Source: Wenjunlia vitaminophila DSM 41686
GTDB taxonomy: Bacteria; Actinomycetota; Actinomycetes; Streptomycetales; Streptomycetaceae
Assembly: GCF_000380165.1 (NCBI RefSeq)
Contig: NZ_KB904665.1
Span: 1-64,000, forward strand
Direction of reading: 5' to 3'
Length of the DNA: 64,000 bases
In this document: positions 7,808-17,500 of the stretch, piece by piece
Numbering within the stretch: position 1 is the stretch's first letter
Layout of the letters: each line of letters opens with the position of its first letter
Notes under the pieces: generated by a model
What the model was told of the DNA's origin: nothing
The model's input: only the letters and a program-made list of their open reading frames with translations
Database searches by the model: none
Position numbers and translations under genes: made by a program

Positions 7808-8268
7808 GCCCCGGGCCGCGACGCCCGCGCCGCCGGCCGCCCCAACGTCCCGACCGGTGGCGGCACGGCGAGCCGCTGGGGCTGCTCCGGCCCCCCGGGC
7901 ACGGCAGCCAGGTCCTGCCGCACCGGGGGCCCGGAGGCTTTTCCGTTTCTTTGCTGGCAGGCCCCCTCATTTCATTTGCTTGTTGCAACTAATCAACTTA
8001 CCGTTGCTCGAGGCAACCATTTCCGGGGCACGGGGTTCCACCGCCCCGAAGGACCCGGTCCACCGCCCGCGGGACGCGGGAGCGCACCCGCAGGAGCCGG
8101 AGGGGACCCAGGTGGCGACCCGGCGGCCCGCCTGACGGGCGGTCCGGTTCGCGTGCCGACCGAACCACCCGACCCGGACGGGCGCCGGCCCGGAACGTGC
8201 GCCGCCGGGCCCCCGACCCGGAAGGCTCCGGCCGAGCGCGACCGGACCCGCCTCGATGGAGAGACAGC
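7808..8268. other. Control region of the MFS exporter
   Basis: A gap of 461 bases with no convincing gene. Bases 7960-8018 are locally AT-richer (TTTCATTTGCTTGTTGCAACTAATCAAC) and contain the two palindromes described at 7983-8018. The remaining 250 bases up to the exporter are GC-rich leader. Confidence 0.5.
7983..8018. promoter_or_regulatory. Paired palindromes, candidate MarR/TetR-type operator
   Basis: GTTGCAAC (7983-7990) is a perfect 8-bp palindrome and GTTGC-TCGAG-GCAAC (8004-8018) repeats the same half-sites with a 5-base spacer. The centres are about 25 bases apart, roughly two helical turns and a half. They lie in the AT-rich stretch upstream of the drug exporter, where a MarR- or TetR-type repressor would act. 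The regulator is not adjacent; the TetR at 10557-11309 is a candidate. Confidence 0.45.
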
Positions 8269-9990
8269 ATGACCTCGACCGCAACGGGAGACGCGCCGGA
8301 AGGCAGCACGGCCACGGACGACGCGCTTCCGCCGATGACCCACCGGCAGATCATGGAGGCGCTCTCCGGGCTGCTGCTCGGACTGTTCGTGGCGATCCTG
8401 TCGTCCACGATCGTCTCCAACGCCCTGCCGACGATCATCCATGACCTGCACGGCAGCCAGACCTCCTACACCTGGGTGGTCACCGCCACCCTGCTCGCGA
8501 TGACCGCGTCCACCCCGCTGTGGGGCAAGATGGCCGACCTCACCAGCAAGAAGGTGCTGGTGCAGACGGCTCTGGTGATCTACGTCTGCGGGTCCGCGGT
8601 CGCCGGGCTCTCCCAGAACACCGGCATGCTGATCAGCGCCCGGGTGGTCCAGGGGATCGGCGTCGGCGGGCTGAGTGCCCTGGTCCAAGTGATCATGGCG
8701 GCGATGATCGCTCCCCGGGAGCGGGGACGGTACAGCGGCTACCTCGGCGCGGTCTACGCGCTCGGCACCATATGCGGTCCGCTGATCGGCGGCGTCATCG
8801 TGGACACCCCGTGGCTGGGCTGGCGCTGGTGCTTCTACGCCGGCGTACCGTTCGCCGTCGTCGCCCTGCTGGCGCTGCAGAAGACCCTGAACCTGCCGGT
8901 GGTCAGGCGCCAGGTGAAGGTGGACTGGGCCGGGGCCACCCTGATCACCTCCTCGGTGTCGCTGCTGCTGATCTGGGTCTCCCTCGCCGGGGACCGCTAC
9001 CCCTGGGTCTCCTGGCAGACGTGGGCGATGACCGGCGGCGCCGTGGTCCTCGCGCTGGCCTTCCTGCTGGTGGAGTCCACGGCCAGTGAACCGGTCGTCC
9101 CGCTGCGGCTGTTCCGCAACCGCACGGTGACCCTGGCGACCGTCGCCAGCCTGCTCATCGGCCTGGTCATGATCGGTTCCACGGTCTTCCTCAGCCAGTA
9201 CTTCCAACTCGCCAAGGGCGAGTCGCCGACCATGGCCGGGGTGCTGACCACGCCGCTGATCCTCGGCCTGTCCCTGAGCTCCGCGGTCTCCGGGCGGATC
9301 ATCACCAGGACCGGACGCTGGAAGGGGTTCCTGGTCGCCGGTGGGGTGCTGACCGCGGTGGGCTACGGCTCGCTCGGCGGCGTGCGCGCGGACAGCGACT
9401 ACCCGCTGGTCGCCCTCGCGATGTTCGTCGGCGGCCTGGGGCTCGGCCTGACCATGCAGAACCTGGTGCTGTCCGTGCAGAACCAGGTGGCCCCGCACGA
9501 ACTGGGCGCGGCCAGTTCGCTGGTGACGTTCTTCCGCTCCCTCGGCGGGGCCGTCGGGGTGTCGGCGCTCGGCGCCGTGCTGGGGAGCAGGGTCGCCGAC
9601 TACACCCGCAGCGGGTTCGCCCGCGAGCACCTTCAGGTGCCCTCCGGCGGCGGCAGCACCATTCCCGACCTGGACAAGCTCCCCGGCCCCGTCCGCGCGG
9701 TGGTCGAGGACGCGTACGGGCACGGGCTCGGCGACGTCTTCCTGTACATGGCGCCGTTCGCGGCGCTGGCCCTGGTGGTCATGCTGTTCATCAAGGAGGT
9801 GCCGCTGCGCACCGGGGGTGGCGTGGCGGACCGGGCCCGTGGCGCCGGCCCCGCGCGGGCGGCGACCACCGCCGGGACGACCGTCACGGACCCGACCGTC
9901 ACCGAGGCGACCACCGCCGGGACGAGCGTCATCGACCCGAGCGTCACGGACCCGTCGGCCGGCCGTCCCGCGCCGCCCGGCGTACGCTGA
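8269..9990 (+). CDS. DHA2-family MFS drug exporter, 573 aa
   Basis: Proton-driven multidrug efflux protein of the 14-helix EmrB/QacA type. Motif A appears as WGKMADLTSKK, motif C-like GxxxGPxxGG as GTICGPLIGG, and the first helix ends FVAILSSTIVSNALPTI. The length fits 14 spans plus a 60-residue cytosolic tail rich in T-V-T-D-P / T-T-A-G-T repeats. ATG 8269 follows GGAGAGACAGC. The PPOX-type gene starts five bases after the stop, so the two are probably co-transcribed. Confidence 0.92.
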   Translation: MTSTATGDAPEGSTATDDALPPMTHRQIMEALSGLLLGLFVAILSSTIVSNALPTIIHDLHGSQTSYTWVVTATLLAMTASTPLWGKMADLTSKKVLVQTALVIYVCGSAVAGLSQNTGMLISARVVQGIGVGGLSALVQVIMAAMIAPRERGRYSGYLGAVYALGTICGPLIGGVIVDTPWLGWRWCFYAGVPFAVVALLALQKTLNLPVVRRQVKVDWAGATLITSSVSLLLIWVSLAGDRYPWVSWQTWAMTGGAVVLALAFLLVESTASEPVVPLRLFRNRTVTLATVASLLIGLVMIGSTVFLSQYFQLAKGESPTMAGVLTTPLILGLSLSSAVSGRIITRTGRWKGFLVAGGVLTAVGYGSLGGVRADSDYPLVALAMFVGGLGLGLTMQNLVLSVQNQVAPHELGAASSLVTFFRSLGGAVGVSALGAVLGSRVADYTRSGFAREHLQVPSGGGSTIPDLDKLPGPVRAVVEDAYGHGLGDVFLYMAPFAALALVVMLFIKEVPLRTGGGVADRARGAGPARAATTAGTTVTDPTVTEATTAGTSVIDPSVTDPSAGRPAPPGVR

Positions 9991-9995
9991 CCGAC

Positions 9996-10472
9996 ATGGC
10001 GCCTCCGAACATCGCGACGTCCCGGCCGGTCAGCCTCCCGGAGCTACTGGAGTTCGTCCGTCCACGGCACCGCGCGATCCTGTTGACCACCCGCGGCGAC
10101 GGCAGGCCCCAGGGCTCCCCGGTGACCTGCGGCGTGGACGGGTCCGGCCGGATCGTGGTCTCGACGTACCCGGAGCGGGCCAAGACCCGCAACGTCCGGC
10201 GCGACCCCACGGTGAGCGTCGTCGTGCTGTCCGACGACTGGGACGGGCCCTGGGTGCAGATCGACGGTGACGGCGAGGTCATCGACCCACCCGCGTCGGT
10301 GGAGCCGCTGGTCGAGTACTACCGCGCCATCGCGGGTGAGCACCCGGACTGGGACGAGTACCGGGCGGCCATGCTCCGCCAGGGCAAGTCCCTGCTGCGG
10401 ATCGTCCCCCGCCGGTGGGGACCGGTCGCGACCGGCGGCTTCCCGGCCCGGGTGGTGGCCGAGGGGCACTGA
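9996..10472 (+). CDS. PPOX-class (split-barrel) F420/FMN-dependent reductase, 158 aa
   Basis: A single split-barrel domain of the pyridoxamine-phosphate-oxidase superfamily: RHRAILLTTRGDGRPQGSPVT (beta strands 1-2), the ERAKTRNVRRDP phosphate-binding turn, and VVVLSDDW. Length and motifs resemble mycobacterial Rv1155-type F420-binding enzymes that reduce or oxidise small molecules. It starts five bases after the MFS exporter and so may modify the same compound that is exported. Cofactor assignment is by family, not proven. Confidence 0.85.
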   Translation: MAPPNIATSRPVSLPELLEFVRPRHRAILLTTRGDGRPQGSPVTCGVDGSGRIVVSTYPERAKTRNVRRDPTVSVVVLSDDWDGPWVQIDGDGEVIDPPASVEPLVEYYRAIAGEHPDWDEYRAAMLRQGKSLLRIVPRRWGPVATGGFPARVVAEGH

Positions 10473-10477
10473 GCGGC

Positions 10478-10532
10478 GTTCCGCGCGGGCGCTCCCCCAC
10501 CCGGCGACGCCGCGCGGGGCCGCCCGCGGAAC
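10478..10532. terminator. Bidirectional hairpin between convergent genes
   Basis: GTTCCGC (10478-10484) then GGGCG pairs with CGCCC-GCGGAAC (10521-10532), a 12-bp stem with a two-base bulge. It lies between the convergent PPOX and TetR genes and can end both transcripts. Confidence 0.5.
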
Positions 10533-10556
10533 CTCCGTCCGGCTGCCGGCAGGCGC

Positions 10557-11309
10557 CTAGGCACCGTCCCGGTGGCGCCCGGCCATGACCTCCAGGCCGG
10601 CCACGACGGTGTCGAGGGCGATCCGGAAGTCCCGCTCCCGGGTCTGCTCGAACGGCGCCTCTATCCGTTCCTGGAGGATCGGCACCTGCTCGGCGAGGCC
10701 GGGCATCGCCATCAGCGCCTGGAAGACGTCGCGCAGGACCGCGTCCTGGTCCACCCCCGCGGCCTGGCAGCGTTCCACCCAGCGGCCCTCCACGGTGGCG
10801 TAGCCGTAGACGAACTGGTAGAGCGCGGAGAGCGCTCCTGGGGCAGCGCTCCGGTGGACGCCCGCCTTGTCCAGGACCCGCAGCGCGGTGACGGTCATGG
10901 CCAGGGAGTTCGGGCCGACATTGAGGTACTCGCCGATGAGCCGGGACGCCCAGGGATGGGCGACCAGGGCACTGCGCAGCTCGGAGGCGAGCTGGCGCAG
11001 GTCCTCCTGCCAGGGACGTTCCGCCGCGGGGTCGGGCAGCCGCACCTCGCCGCTGACCGCGTCGAGCGCCATCTCCAGCAGGTCGTCCTTGGTGTCGACG
11101 TACCAGTAGACCGACATGGCGCTGACGCCGAGTTCGGCGACGAGCCGGCGCATGGAGAAGCCGGACAGGCCCTCGGCGTCCAGCAGTCGCGTCACCGCCG
11201 CCACGATCCGCTCCCGGTCGAGCCCCTCCGGCGCCGCCCGGCGCGACGGCTTGGCACGCTCGGCCAGCCACACACTGGCCAGCGGGTGACCAGCACGACT
11301 GCGGGCCAC
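10557..11309 (-). CDS. TetR-family regulator, 250 aa
   Basis: The N-terminal helix-turn-helix reads RERIVAAVTRLLDAEGLSGFSMRRLVAELGVSAMSVYWYVDTKDDLLEMAL, the TetR pattern with the Y-W-Y recognition tail of tetracycline-repressor-like members; the rest (about 160 aa) is the ligand/dimer domain. GTG 11309 was chosen for GAGGGA nine bases upstream; the frame is open to 11486. It is convergent with the exporter operon and divergent from the ECF sigma gene, and may repress either. Confidence 0.88.
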   Translation of the reverse strand: MARSRAGHPLASVWLAERAKPSRRAAPEGLDRERIVAAVTRLLDAEGLSGFSMRRLVAELGVSAMSVYWYVDTKDDLLEMALDAVSGEVRLPDPAAERPWQEDLRQLASELRSALVAHPWASRLIGEYLNVGPNSLAMTVTALRVLDKAGVHRSAAPGALSALYQFVYGYATVEGRWVERCQAAGVDQDAVLRDVFQALMAMPGLAEQVPILQERIEAPFEQTRERDFRIALDTVVAGLEVMAGRHRDGA

Positions 11310-11562
11310 GTCACTCACTCCCTCGTCACGAGCTCCGCCGCCGCGGAGCAGCAACGAGCTTATGGGGTGCGCCGGCACCCGGGCACCGCCGAGCGGGACC
11401 CGAACAGGCCCTCCCGTCCGCCCCTCCGTGCCCGGCGGCGCCGGGCACGGAGCGCGAAATCGACTCCCGGGGAGGACCTCGGGCATTCACACATGAGTCC
11501 GTAACAGCCCGGGGTCCACAGTCAGTCGTTGGGCTTTCGCCCAGCTCAGCGAATGGACCATC

Positions 11563-12198
11563 ATGAGCTGGGTGTACGAATCACGCGACGGCACCGTGGG
11601 CGACGACGACACACTCGCCGCCGCGGTCACCGCCGCGCGCCACGGCTCGGAGGACGGCTTCCGGCTCGTCTACCGGGCCTTACAACCGGGCCTCCTGCGT
11701 TACCTGCGCACCCTGGTCGGCGAGGAGGCCGAGGACGTGGCCGCCGACTCCTGGGTGCAGATCGTGCGGGGACTCGGCTCGTTCCACGGGGACGCCGACG
11801 ACTTCCGGGCCTGGACGACCACCATCGCCCGCAACCGCGCCATCGACCACCTGCGCCGGGTGCAGCGCCGCCCGGTCGCCGACGCCCCGGTCGAGGACCT
11901 GGTCGTCTCCCGGCCCGCCCCGGAGAACACCGCCGAGGCCGCCCTGACCGCCATCAGCACCGACGAGGCCGTGGCCCTGCTCGGCCAGCTACCGCGCGAC
12001 CAGGCCGAGGCGCTGGTGCTGCGGATCGTGCTCGACCTCGACGTGGAGACCACCGCCCGCATCCTGGGCAAGCGCTCCGGCGCGGTGCGTTCGGCCGCCC
12101 ACCGGGGGTTGCGGCGGCTGGCCAGGATGCTGACGGCGAGAACCCCGAGTTCCGCCGAGGTCGTGACGGGAGCCACGGCCAGGACGCTGAACGAATGA
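11563..12198 (+). CDS. ECF sigma factor, 211 aa
   Basis: Region 2 is visible at residues about 30-95 (LVYRALQPGLLRYLRTLVG, AEDVAADSWVQIVRGLG, DDFRAWTTTIARNRAIDHLRR) and region 4.2 at 135-185 (LGQLPRDQAEALVLRIVLDLDVETTARILGKRSGAVRSAAHRGLRRL). ATG 11563 starts MSWVYESRDG. The downstream gene encodes a one-span Pro-rich membrane protein that could be its anti-sigma factor. The signal is unknown. Confidence 0.88.
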   Translation: MSWVYESRDGTVGDDDTLAAAVTAARHGSEDGFRLVYRALQPGLLRYLRTLVGEEAEDVAADSWVQIVRGLGSFHGDADDFRAWTTTIARNRAIDHLRRVQRRPVADAPVEDLVVSRPAPENTAEAALTAISTDEAVALLGQLPRDQAEALVLRIVLDLDVETTARILGKRSGAVRSAAHRGLRRLARMLTARTPSSAEVVTGATARTLNE

Positions 12199-12525
12199 GT
12201 CGACTTGCTCTCCGCCCGCAGGTCGGGGTTCCCGTGGTCGCCTGCTGGGTTTCCTGCTCCGTCGCTGACCGCCCCGCGCGGGAGGACCCCCGTTGAGGTC
12301 TCACACCAGCCCCACCCGCGCCAGCGTGTGGCCCTTGACCCTGGCGCCAACGGTGGCATCCTCGGTCACGGCCCCGCCGTGTCCCAGCTCACGTACCGTC
12401 GGCTCCCTCGTTGCCGGAGACTGTTGTCGCCGGTGCGCGGCGTGCTCCACCGCCGCGCGGCTCCGCGTCCAGGATGCGTTCCCTCCCCCGGCGATGGCTG
12501 GGGGTCTCCACGCAAGGAGTCCTCG
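12199..12525. other. Gap between ECF sigma factor and its putative partner
   Basis: 327 bases in which the plus frame stays open but without start, ribosome site or recognisable protein sequence. I see no RNA gene or clear terminator. An AAGGAGT ribosome site for the next gene sits at its end. Confidence 0.4.
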
Positions 12526-13338
12526 ATGAGCGCACACCGCCACCGGCGGACCGAGCACGACGCCGCCGCGCGGGAGTTGTTGCACGAGGCCGGGCTCGAC
12601 GACCAGGCTGGCACGGACGCCCTCACCGCCCTCCTCGCCGCGGCCACCGCTCCCGGCCGCGAGGGCGAACTGGCCGGTGAGGACGCGGCAGTTGCCGCGT
12701 TCCGCGAGGCGGGCACCGGGCTGTCCCCGGTCCGGCGACACCTGGTGACGCGGTCCCGTGGTGCCGCGGTGATCGGCTCGGCCGCCGCGTTGCTGACGGC
12801 GCTGGCCCTCGTCACGGGCGGCGGCTCCCTGCCGGGCCCGCACACGACCGGGCACGCAGAAACGTCCCGTCGCTCCCAGGCCGCGCCCTGGTCCCCCGCC
12901 CCCGCACCTGAACGGCCGGCCGGCTCCCCCCGGCCCCCCGCAGCCGCCCCCTCGGGCCTCCCGGGCACCCTGGCCGCCCCGCCGGACAGGTCCACCACTC
13001 CGTCCTCCGCCCCGCCCTCCGGTCCCTCCGCTGCCCCAGGGACCGTGTTGCCTCCCGCCACCCTCAGCAGCCCGAGCAACCCGAGCAACCCCGGTAGCCC
13101 CGGTAGCCCCGGCAGCCCGTCCCAGGGCACCTCCTCCCCGCCGGTCGTCAGCGACCCGCCGACCACCACCGCGGAGCCCCTCATCGCCCTGTGCCACCGC
13201 CACCTGTCGTCCCCGGGCTCCCTCACCCCGGAGCAGACCGGCCGTCTGGCTGCCGCGGCCCGCGCCCCCTCCGGTCCCCCGGCGGCGCAGCGCGCCCGGA
13301 TCACCCGCTACTGCCGCCACCTCACCGGGGAGGGCTGA
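12526..13338 (+). CDS. Pro/Ser-rich membrane protein, putative anti-sigma partner, 270 aa
   Basis: ATG 12526 follows CAAGGAGTCCTCG. Residues 1-75 are cytosolic and helical (TEHDAAARELLHEAGLDD); residues about 80-98 form one span (AAVIGSAAALLTALALVTG); the outside is a low-complexity Pro/Ser linker with N-P-S-N-P-G-S-P-G-S-P repeats; a 60-residue C-terminal segment holds two Cys (ALCHRHL and TRYCRHL). No ZAS zinc motif is present, so an anti-sigma role is inferred from topology and position behind the ECF gene only. The N-terminal segment resembles the cytosolic part seen in many uncharacterised actinomycete ECF partners. Confidence 0.6.
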   Translation: MSAHRHRRTEHDAAARELLHEAGLDDQAGTDALTALLAAATAPGREGELAGEDAAVAAFREAGTGLSPVRRHLVTRSRGAAVIGSAAALLTALALVTGGGSLPGPHTTGHAETSRRSQAAPWSPAPAPERPAGSPRPPAAAPSGLPGTLAAPPDRSTTPSSAPPSGPSAAPGTVLPPATLSSPSNPSNPGSPGSPGSPSQGTSSPPVVSDPPTTTAEPLIALCHRHLSSPGSLTPEQTGRLAAAARAPSGPPAAQRARITRYCRHLTGEG

Positions 13339-13389
13339 CCGTACCGCCGGCGCCGCGGCCCGGGCTCCCCGCAGAACGCGGCGACGACC

Positions 13390-13770
13390 TCACGGCGCGG
13401 GCCGTTCCGCACCCTGGACCAGCTCCTCGAGGCGTTGCAGGCGCTCACCCAGGCCCCGTACCTCGTCGCGGACCGCCCGGATCTCCCGCATCACCGCCTC
13501 GAGTTCCGGCCCTGGCCCCGTTTCGTCCTGCGGGACGGGTTCGCTGCTCACGAAGTAGCCACGGGTGGAGTCGGCGTAGACCAGCCCCCACGACCTCAGC
13601 AGGTGCAACGCCTGCTTGGCCGTCCCCGGTGAGGCGTCGAACTGCTCGGCGATCTTCCGAACCGAGTCCAGCCGGTCGCCCGGCCTCAGCGTCCCCGCCG
13701 CGATCTGTCTGCGCAGGTCAACGGCGATCTTCTCGTACACGGTGCGGGTCTCGTCCGCGATGGGCGTCAT
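13390..13770 (-). CDS. Short GntR-family regulator, 126 aa
   Basis: A GntR winged helix fills residues 10-75 (YEKIAVDLRRQIAAGTLRPGDRL, VRKIAEQFDASPGTAKQALHLLRSWG, the wing DSTRGYFV), followed by a C-terminal coiled coil (VMREIRAVRDEVRGLGERLQRLEELV), probably a dimer helix. This is the YtrA-like or plasmid-type short form without a ligand domain. ATG 13770 was chosen because a palindrome and ribosome-site-like GGTGG precede it. No obvious target lies next to it except itself. Confidence 0.82.
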   Translation of the reverse strand: MTPIADETRTVYEKIAVDLRRQIAAGTLRPGDRLDSVRKIAEQFDASPGTAKQALHLLRSWGLVYADSTRGYFVSSEPVPQDETGPGPELEAVMREIRAVRDEVRGLGERLQRLEELVQGAERPAP

Positions 13771-13775
13771 CCACC

Positions 13776-13788
13776 GATGGTAACCATC
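13776..13788. promoter_or_regulatory. Palindrome before GntR gene
   Basis: GATGGTAACCATC is a 6-1-6 inverted repeat located five bases upstream of the GntR start codon. Its position would block ribosome or polymerase access, fitting self-repression. Confidence 0.45.
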
Positions 13789-13890
13789 TTGTTCCGACTG
13801 AGGCAGCAGTGGCAGCACAAAGGCGCGCGTGTCCCGCCGCCTTCCGTGCCCTGCCGACCACGGGGCGCCCCGGCGCAACCCGGTGACACC

Positions 13891-13922
13891 AAGAAGCCCC
13901 TCGGGAGATGATCCCAAGGGGC
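13891..13922 (-). terminator. tRNA-Arg terminator
   Basis: On the minus strand GCCCCT-GGGA pairs with TCCC-AGGGGC around a short loop (one mismatch), followed by TTCTTGG. It sits 13 bases after the tRNA-Arg 3' end. Confidence 0.6.
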
Positions 13923-13934
13923 CCTGACGTGTTG

Positions 13935-14007
13935 CGCGCTCGGCAGGATTCGAACCTGCAACCTTCTGATCCGTAGTCAGATGCTCTATCCGTTGAGCTA
14001 CGAGCGC
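13935..14007 (-). tRNA. tRNA-Arg(ACG)
   Basis: A 73-base cloverleaf: acceptor GCGCTCG/CGAGCGC, D arm GTAGCTCAACGGATAGAGC, anticodon arm TCTGA-CTACGGA-TCAGA with anticodon ACG (inosine at the wobble position decodes CGU/CGC/CGA), and T arm GCAGG-TTCGAAT-CCTGC. CCA is not encoded. Confidence 0.95.
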
Positions 14008-14209
14008 CCGGTCCTCCGCGGTGGTTCCCGCGGTGGCGGTCTTTCCGGCTGCGCGGGGACAACATTACATGAGGCGGCCCCGGACATGAAATCGAGTTTC
14101 CCGGTAGGGGCACCGGCAGGGAGGAGGGGGACGGGAGGCGACGCGCCGGGCACGACAGACCGGATTTCGCTGTGAGCGAACACGCGCGGACGGGGACGCC
14201 GACATGCCA

Positions 14210-14238
14210 CAGCCCCGGCGGCATGGCCGACGGGGCTG
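14210..14238 (-). terminator. tRNA-Ser terminator
   Basis: An 8-bp stem CAGCCCCG / CGGGGCTG just downstream of the tRNA-Ser on the minus strand. Confidence 0.5.
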
Positions 14239-14246
14239 GGAGTGAG

Positions 14247-14337
14247 CGGAGGCTCCGGGATTTGAACCCGGGAGGGGGTTGAAGCCCCCAACCGCATTAG
14301 CAGTGCGGCGCCATAGACCAGACTAGGCGAAGCCTCC
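14247..14337 (-). tRNA. tRNA-Ser(GCT)
   Basis: A 91-base class II tRNA: acceptor GGAGGCT/AGCCTCC, anticodon loop CTGCTAA (GCT), long variable arm TTGGGGGCTTCAACCCCCT, and T arm CCGGG-TTCAAAT-CCCGG. This is a complete gene, unlike the serine tRNA remnant at 3761, and of a different isoacceptor. Confidence 0.95.
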
Positions 14338-14593
14338 CACACGCCGCCGCTCGTGCGTCCAGCGCGTGATAGATGATGGCACAGCCCACCGGCCAGCCAC
14401 CAACCAGAAGACTACGCTACTCGGCCGGTCCTCGGCTCGGCAAAAACCCAGGATCGAAAGACCCCGCGCGCTGCCGGCGGTTGGCGGCCAGGGCGTGGGC
14501 GCTTCGGCCGTACACTCCCCTAGTGATATGCCTCGGGGGGACGGCAAGATGAGCCGTCGGCGCAGTGGTCACAGCTAGGGAGGACGCGTCGTC

Positions 14594-17500
14594 GTGAGCA
14601 GCAGGCCATCCCGAGGCGCTGCTCGCCTCGCAGCCATACTCGACGCCCTCCCCGACGCGCTGCTGCTGGTCAACTGCAACGGCACGGTCGTCAACGCCAA
14701 CGCCATAGCGCTCGAGACCTTCGAGACCCCCGGGACCGCCCTGGTCGGGCGGGGCCTGCTGGACCTGCTGCCGACGTTCGACAGCAAGCGCATCCCCGGG
14801 TCGATGCGGCGGGCCGACCAGCAGTTCGCCGAACGCACCAGGCCGACCAGGATGGTGGCGCGGCGGACCGACGGCGTGGAGTTCCCGGTCGAGGTGACCA
14901 GCGCCAACCTGGAGGACCCGCGCACCCCGTACGCCCAGCCCGACCACTACACCGGTGACGAGCTGCTGATGCTCGTGGTCCGCGACCTCACCGGCACGTT
15001 GGACACCGAGGCCGAGCTGGCCCGCCAGCAGCGGCAGACCGAGATGATCCTGCGGGCCGCGGCCGAGGGCGTGGTCGGGGTGGACGTCGAGGGCAAGGTG
15101 GTGCTGGTCAACCCGTCAGCGGCCCAGATCCTCGGGTACCGGGCGAGCGACCTCGGCGGCCAGGAGCTGCACCCACTGATCCACCACTCGCGGGCGGACG
15201 GCAGTCCCCTGCCCGCGGAGGAGTCGCCGCTGAGCGACACCCTGCGCTCGGGCCGCAAGCACCGGGTCCGCGGGGTGGTGCTGTGGCGCAAGGACGGCAA
15301 GGCGGTCCCGGTGGACCTCACCACCGCCCCGGTGCGGGACGGCGACCAGCTCGTCGGGGCCGTCATGACCTTCACCGACCGGACCCGCTTCGACGCGGTC
15401 AACACGCGCAACGAACAGCTCAAGGCCGTCCTGGAGTCCTCCCTGCGCGGTCCCCTGAACGAGCTGCGCCAGCAGTTGACGCAGCTCGCGGCCGATCCCG
15501 CGGGCCAGTTGTGGCCGGAGGCCAACCAGATCCTGCACCACCTCGCGGCCGGCTACGGGCGGATGACCACCCTGGTGGACAACGTCCTGGCGTTCCAGCG
15601 GCTGGAGAGCGGGGAGGAGCAGCTCGACCGGCAGCCGGTGGGTCTCGACGAGGTGGTCGCGGCCGGCGTCGAGGGCGCGATCGAGCTGATCGGCCCCGGC
15701 CGGGCGCAGTACGCGGTGCACGCCCCGCCGGTGGAGGTGACCCTGGACGGGGAACGGATGGCGCAGGCCCTGGCGCACCTGATCGCGGACACGGTCGGGG
15801 TGGACGCGACCGGGCTCAGCGGCACCGGGGACTCCACGGTGGTCGTCGCGGCGGCGCAACGCGGCGAGGTGGCGCGGATCGAGGTCCGCGGGCCGCACGG
15901 CGGCGGACACCCGGTGCACCTCCCGCTGGCGCGCAGCGTGGTGGACCGGCACGGCGGGGTCCTCCAGGTGCACGAGGTGCCCGGGCAGGGCAGTGCCTAC
16001 GTGGTGGAGGTGCCGCTGACCCCCGGCGCCGCCAGGGGCGGCCAGAAGGCCGGACCGGGTGCCGGCGCCGACGGTCAGACCTCGGGCACCGGGACGGTCG
16101 AACGGCCGGCCCCGGCGCCCGGCCCCCGCACCTCCGGCGGGCCGGGCCACGAAGGCAGGCCGAACCGGCCGCCCAGGCAGCGGCAGGCGCCCCCGGACTC
16201 AGCGCTCGCCCTCCCCCCCGCGGCCCCCGGGGGCCTCACCCCCGTGGCGGCCCCCGCGCTGCCGGCCGTTCCCGAGCAGCCCACCGGCAGGCGGCGTGCG
16301 TTGCGCGGCGAGCCGAGGGCGGTGGCGGCGCTCCCCGGCGGCGCGGGGCCGGTCCCCGAGCCGAGCGCGGTCGTGGCGAACGGCGCGGCTCCGGTCGCCA
16401 GCGGGGCCCCGGACACGGACGGCGCTGGTCGCGGTGGGGCGGGCGGTGGGACAGGACGCCGGGCCCGGCGGGCGCTCCCCCAGGCCCCGACGCCGGCGGA
16501 GCAGTTCACCGTTCCCGCGCAGGCGCCCGGCCAGCAGGTGCGCGTGCGCACCCTGGGACAGGGTGTGCCGCTGGCCCAGCAGGCGGGTGAGGGCTCGTCG
16601 GGCGGACAGGACGTGCTGGTCCCCGCCCCCTCGGGCTCGGGTCGGCGCCGCAAGCTGGCGGCGCCGGAGCAACGGCCCGCCCCCGCGGCGGAGCAGGCCC
16701 AGGCACCGCGGGGCAAGGCGGCCCCGGCGGCGCAGCGCAACGGTGCGCGGCCCTCCGCGCAGCCGGGTCAGGGCGACGCCCGGGCCATCGCGGCCGCCGG
16801 GGACGGCCAGGCCACCGGTGGGGTGCACGCCGGGAGCGGCACGCACGGCCGTGCCATCGCCCTCGGCCCGGAGCCCTCCGTCGCCGCGGCTCCGGAGGCT
16901 GGGCGGGGCAGCCACGCCCGTCCCCGGGTCAACGGCACGGGTTCGGCGGAGGCGCCCGTCGCGGGCCCGGCCGCCGGACTCCCCGCGCCCGGCGGCGCCG
17001 ACGGCGACACCCAGGGCTTCCCGGCCCCGGGGGGGGCCCTGGCGCTGGCGACGGGCGACGACACGCAGGGCGGTCCGGGTGGCGCCGTGCCACGGGCGGC
17101 CGGCGCGCAGGCAGCGAACCCCCGGGGTTTCGTCGAACGGGCGGTGGTCGGCAACGGGCGGGAGTTCACGATTGGTGCCCCCGCCGAGGGCGCGGAGGGG
17201 CCCGAGCACCTGGACGAGGTCACCTCGGTGGCCGAGCCCGAGGGACCGGACCGGAACCACCCGCGTCGGCTCCTGGTCTGGCCGGAGCCGGACGCCTCCA
17301 CCCGGCAGGCGCTGACCGAACGCGGCTACCACCCGGTGATCGTGCGTTCCCGCGAGGAGGTGGACGCACAGGTCGCGGAGTTCCCCGCGGCGTTGTTCGT
17401 CGATCCGTTGACCGGGCCGATCACCCGGACCGCGCTCCAGTCGCTGCGCACCGCGGCGGTGGCGGCCGAGGTGCCGGTGCTGGTCACCGCGGGTCTGGGG

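Noticed and set aside
12526-13338. GGTAGCCCCGGTAGCCCC tandem repeats
   Set aside because: They code for the Gly-Ser-Pro stalk of the membrane protein and show no repeat-spacer structure.
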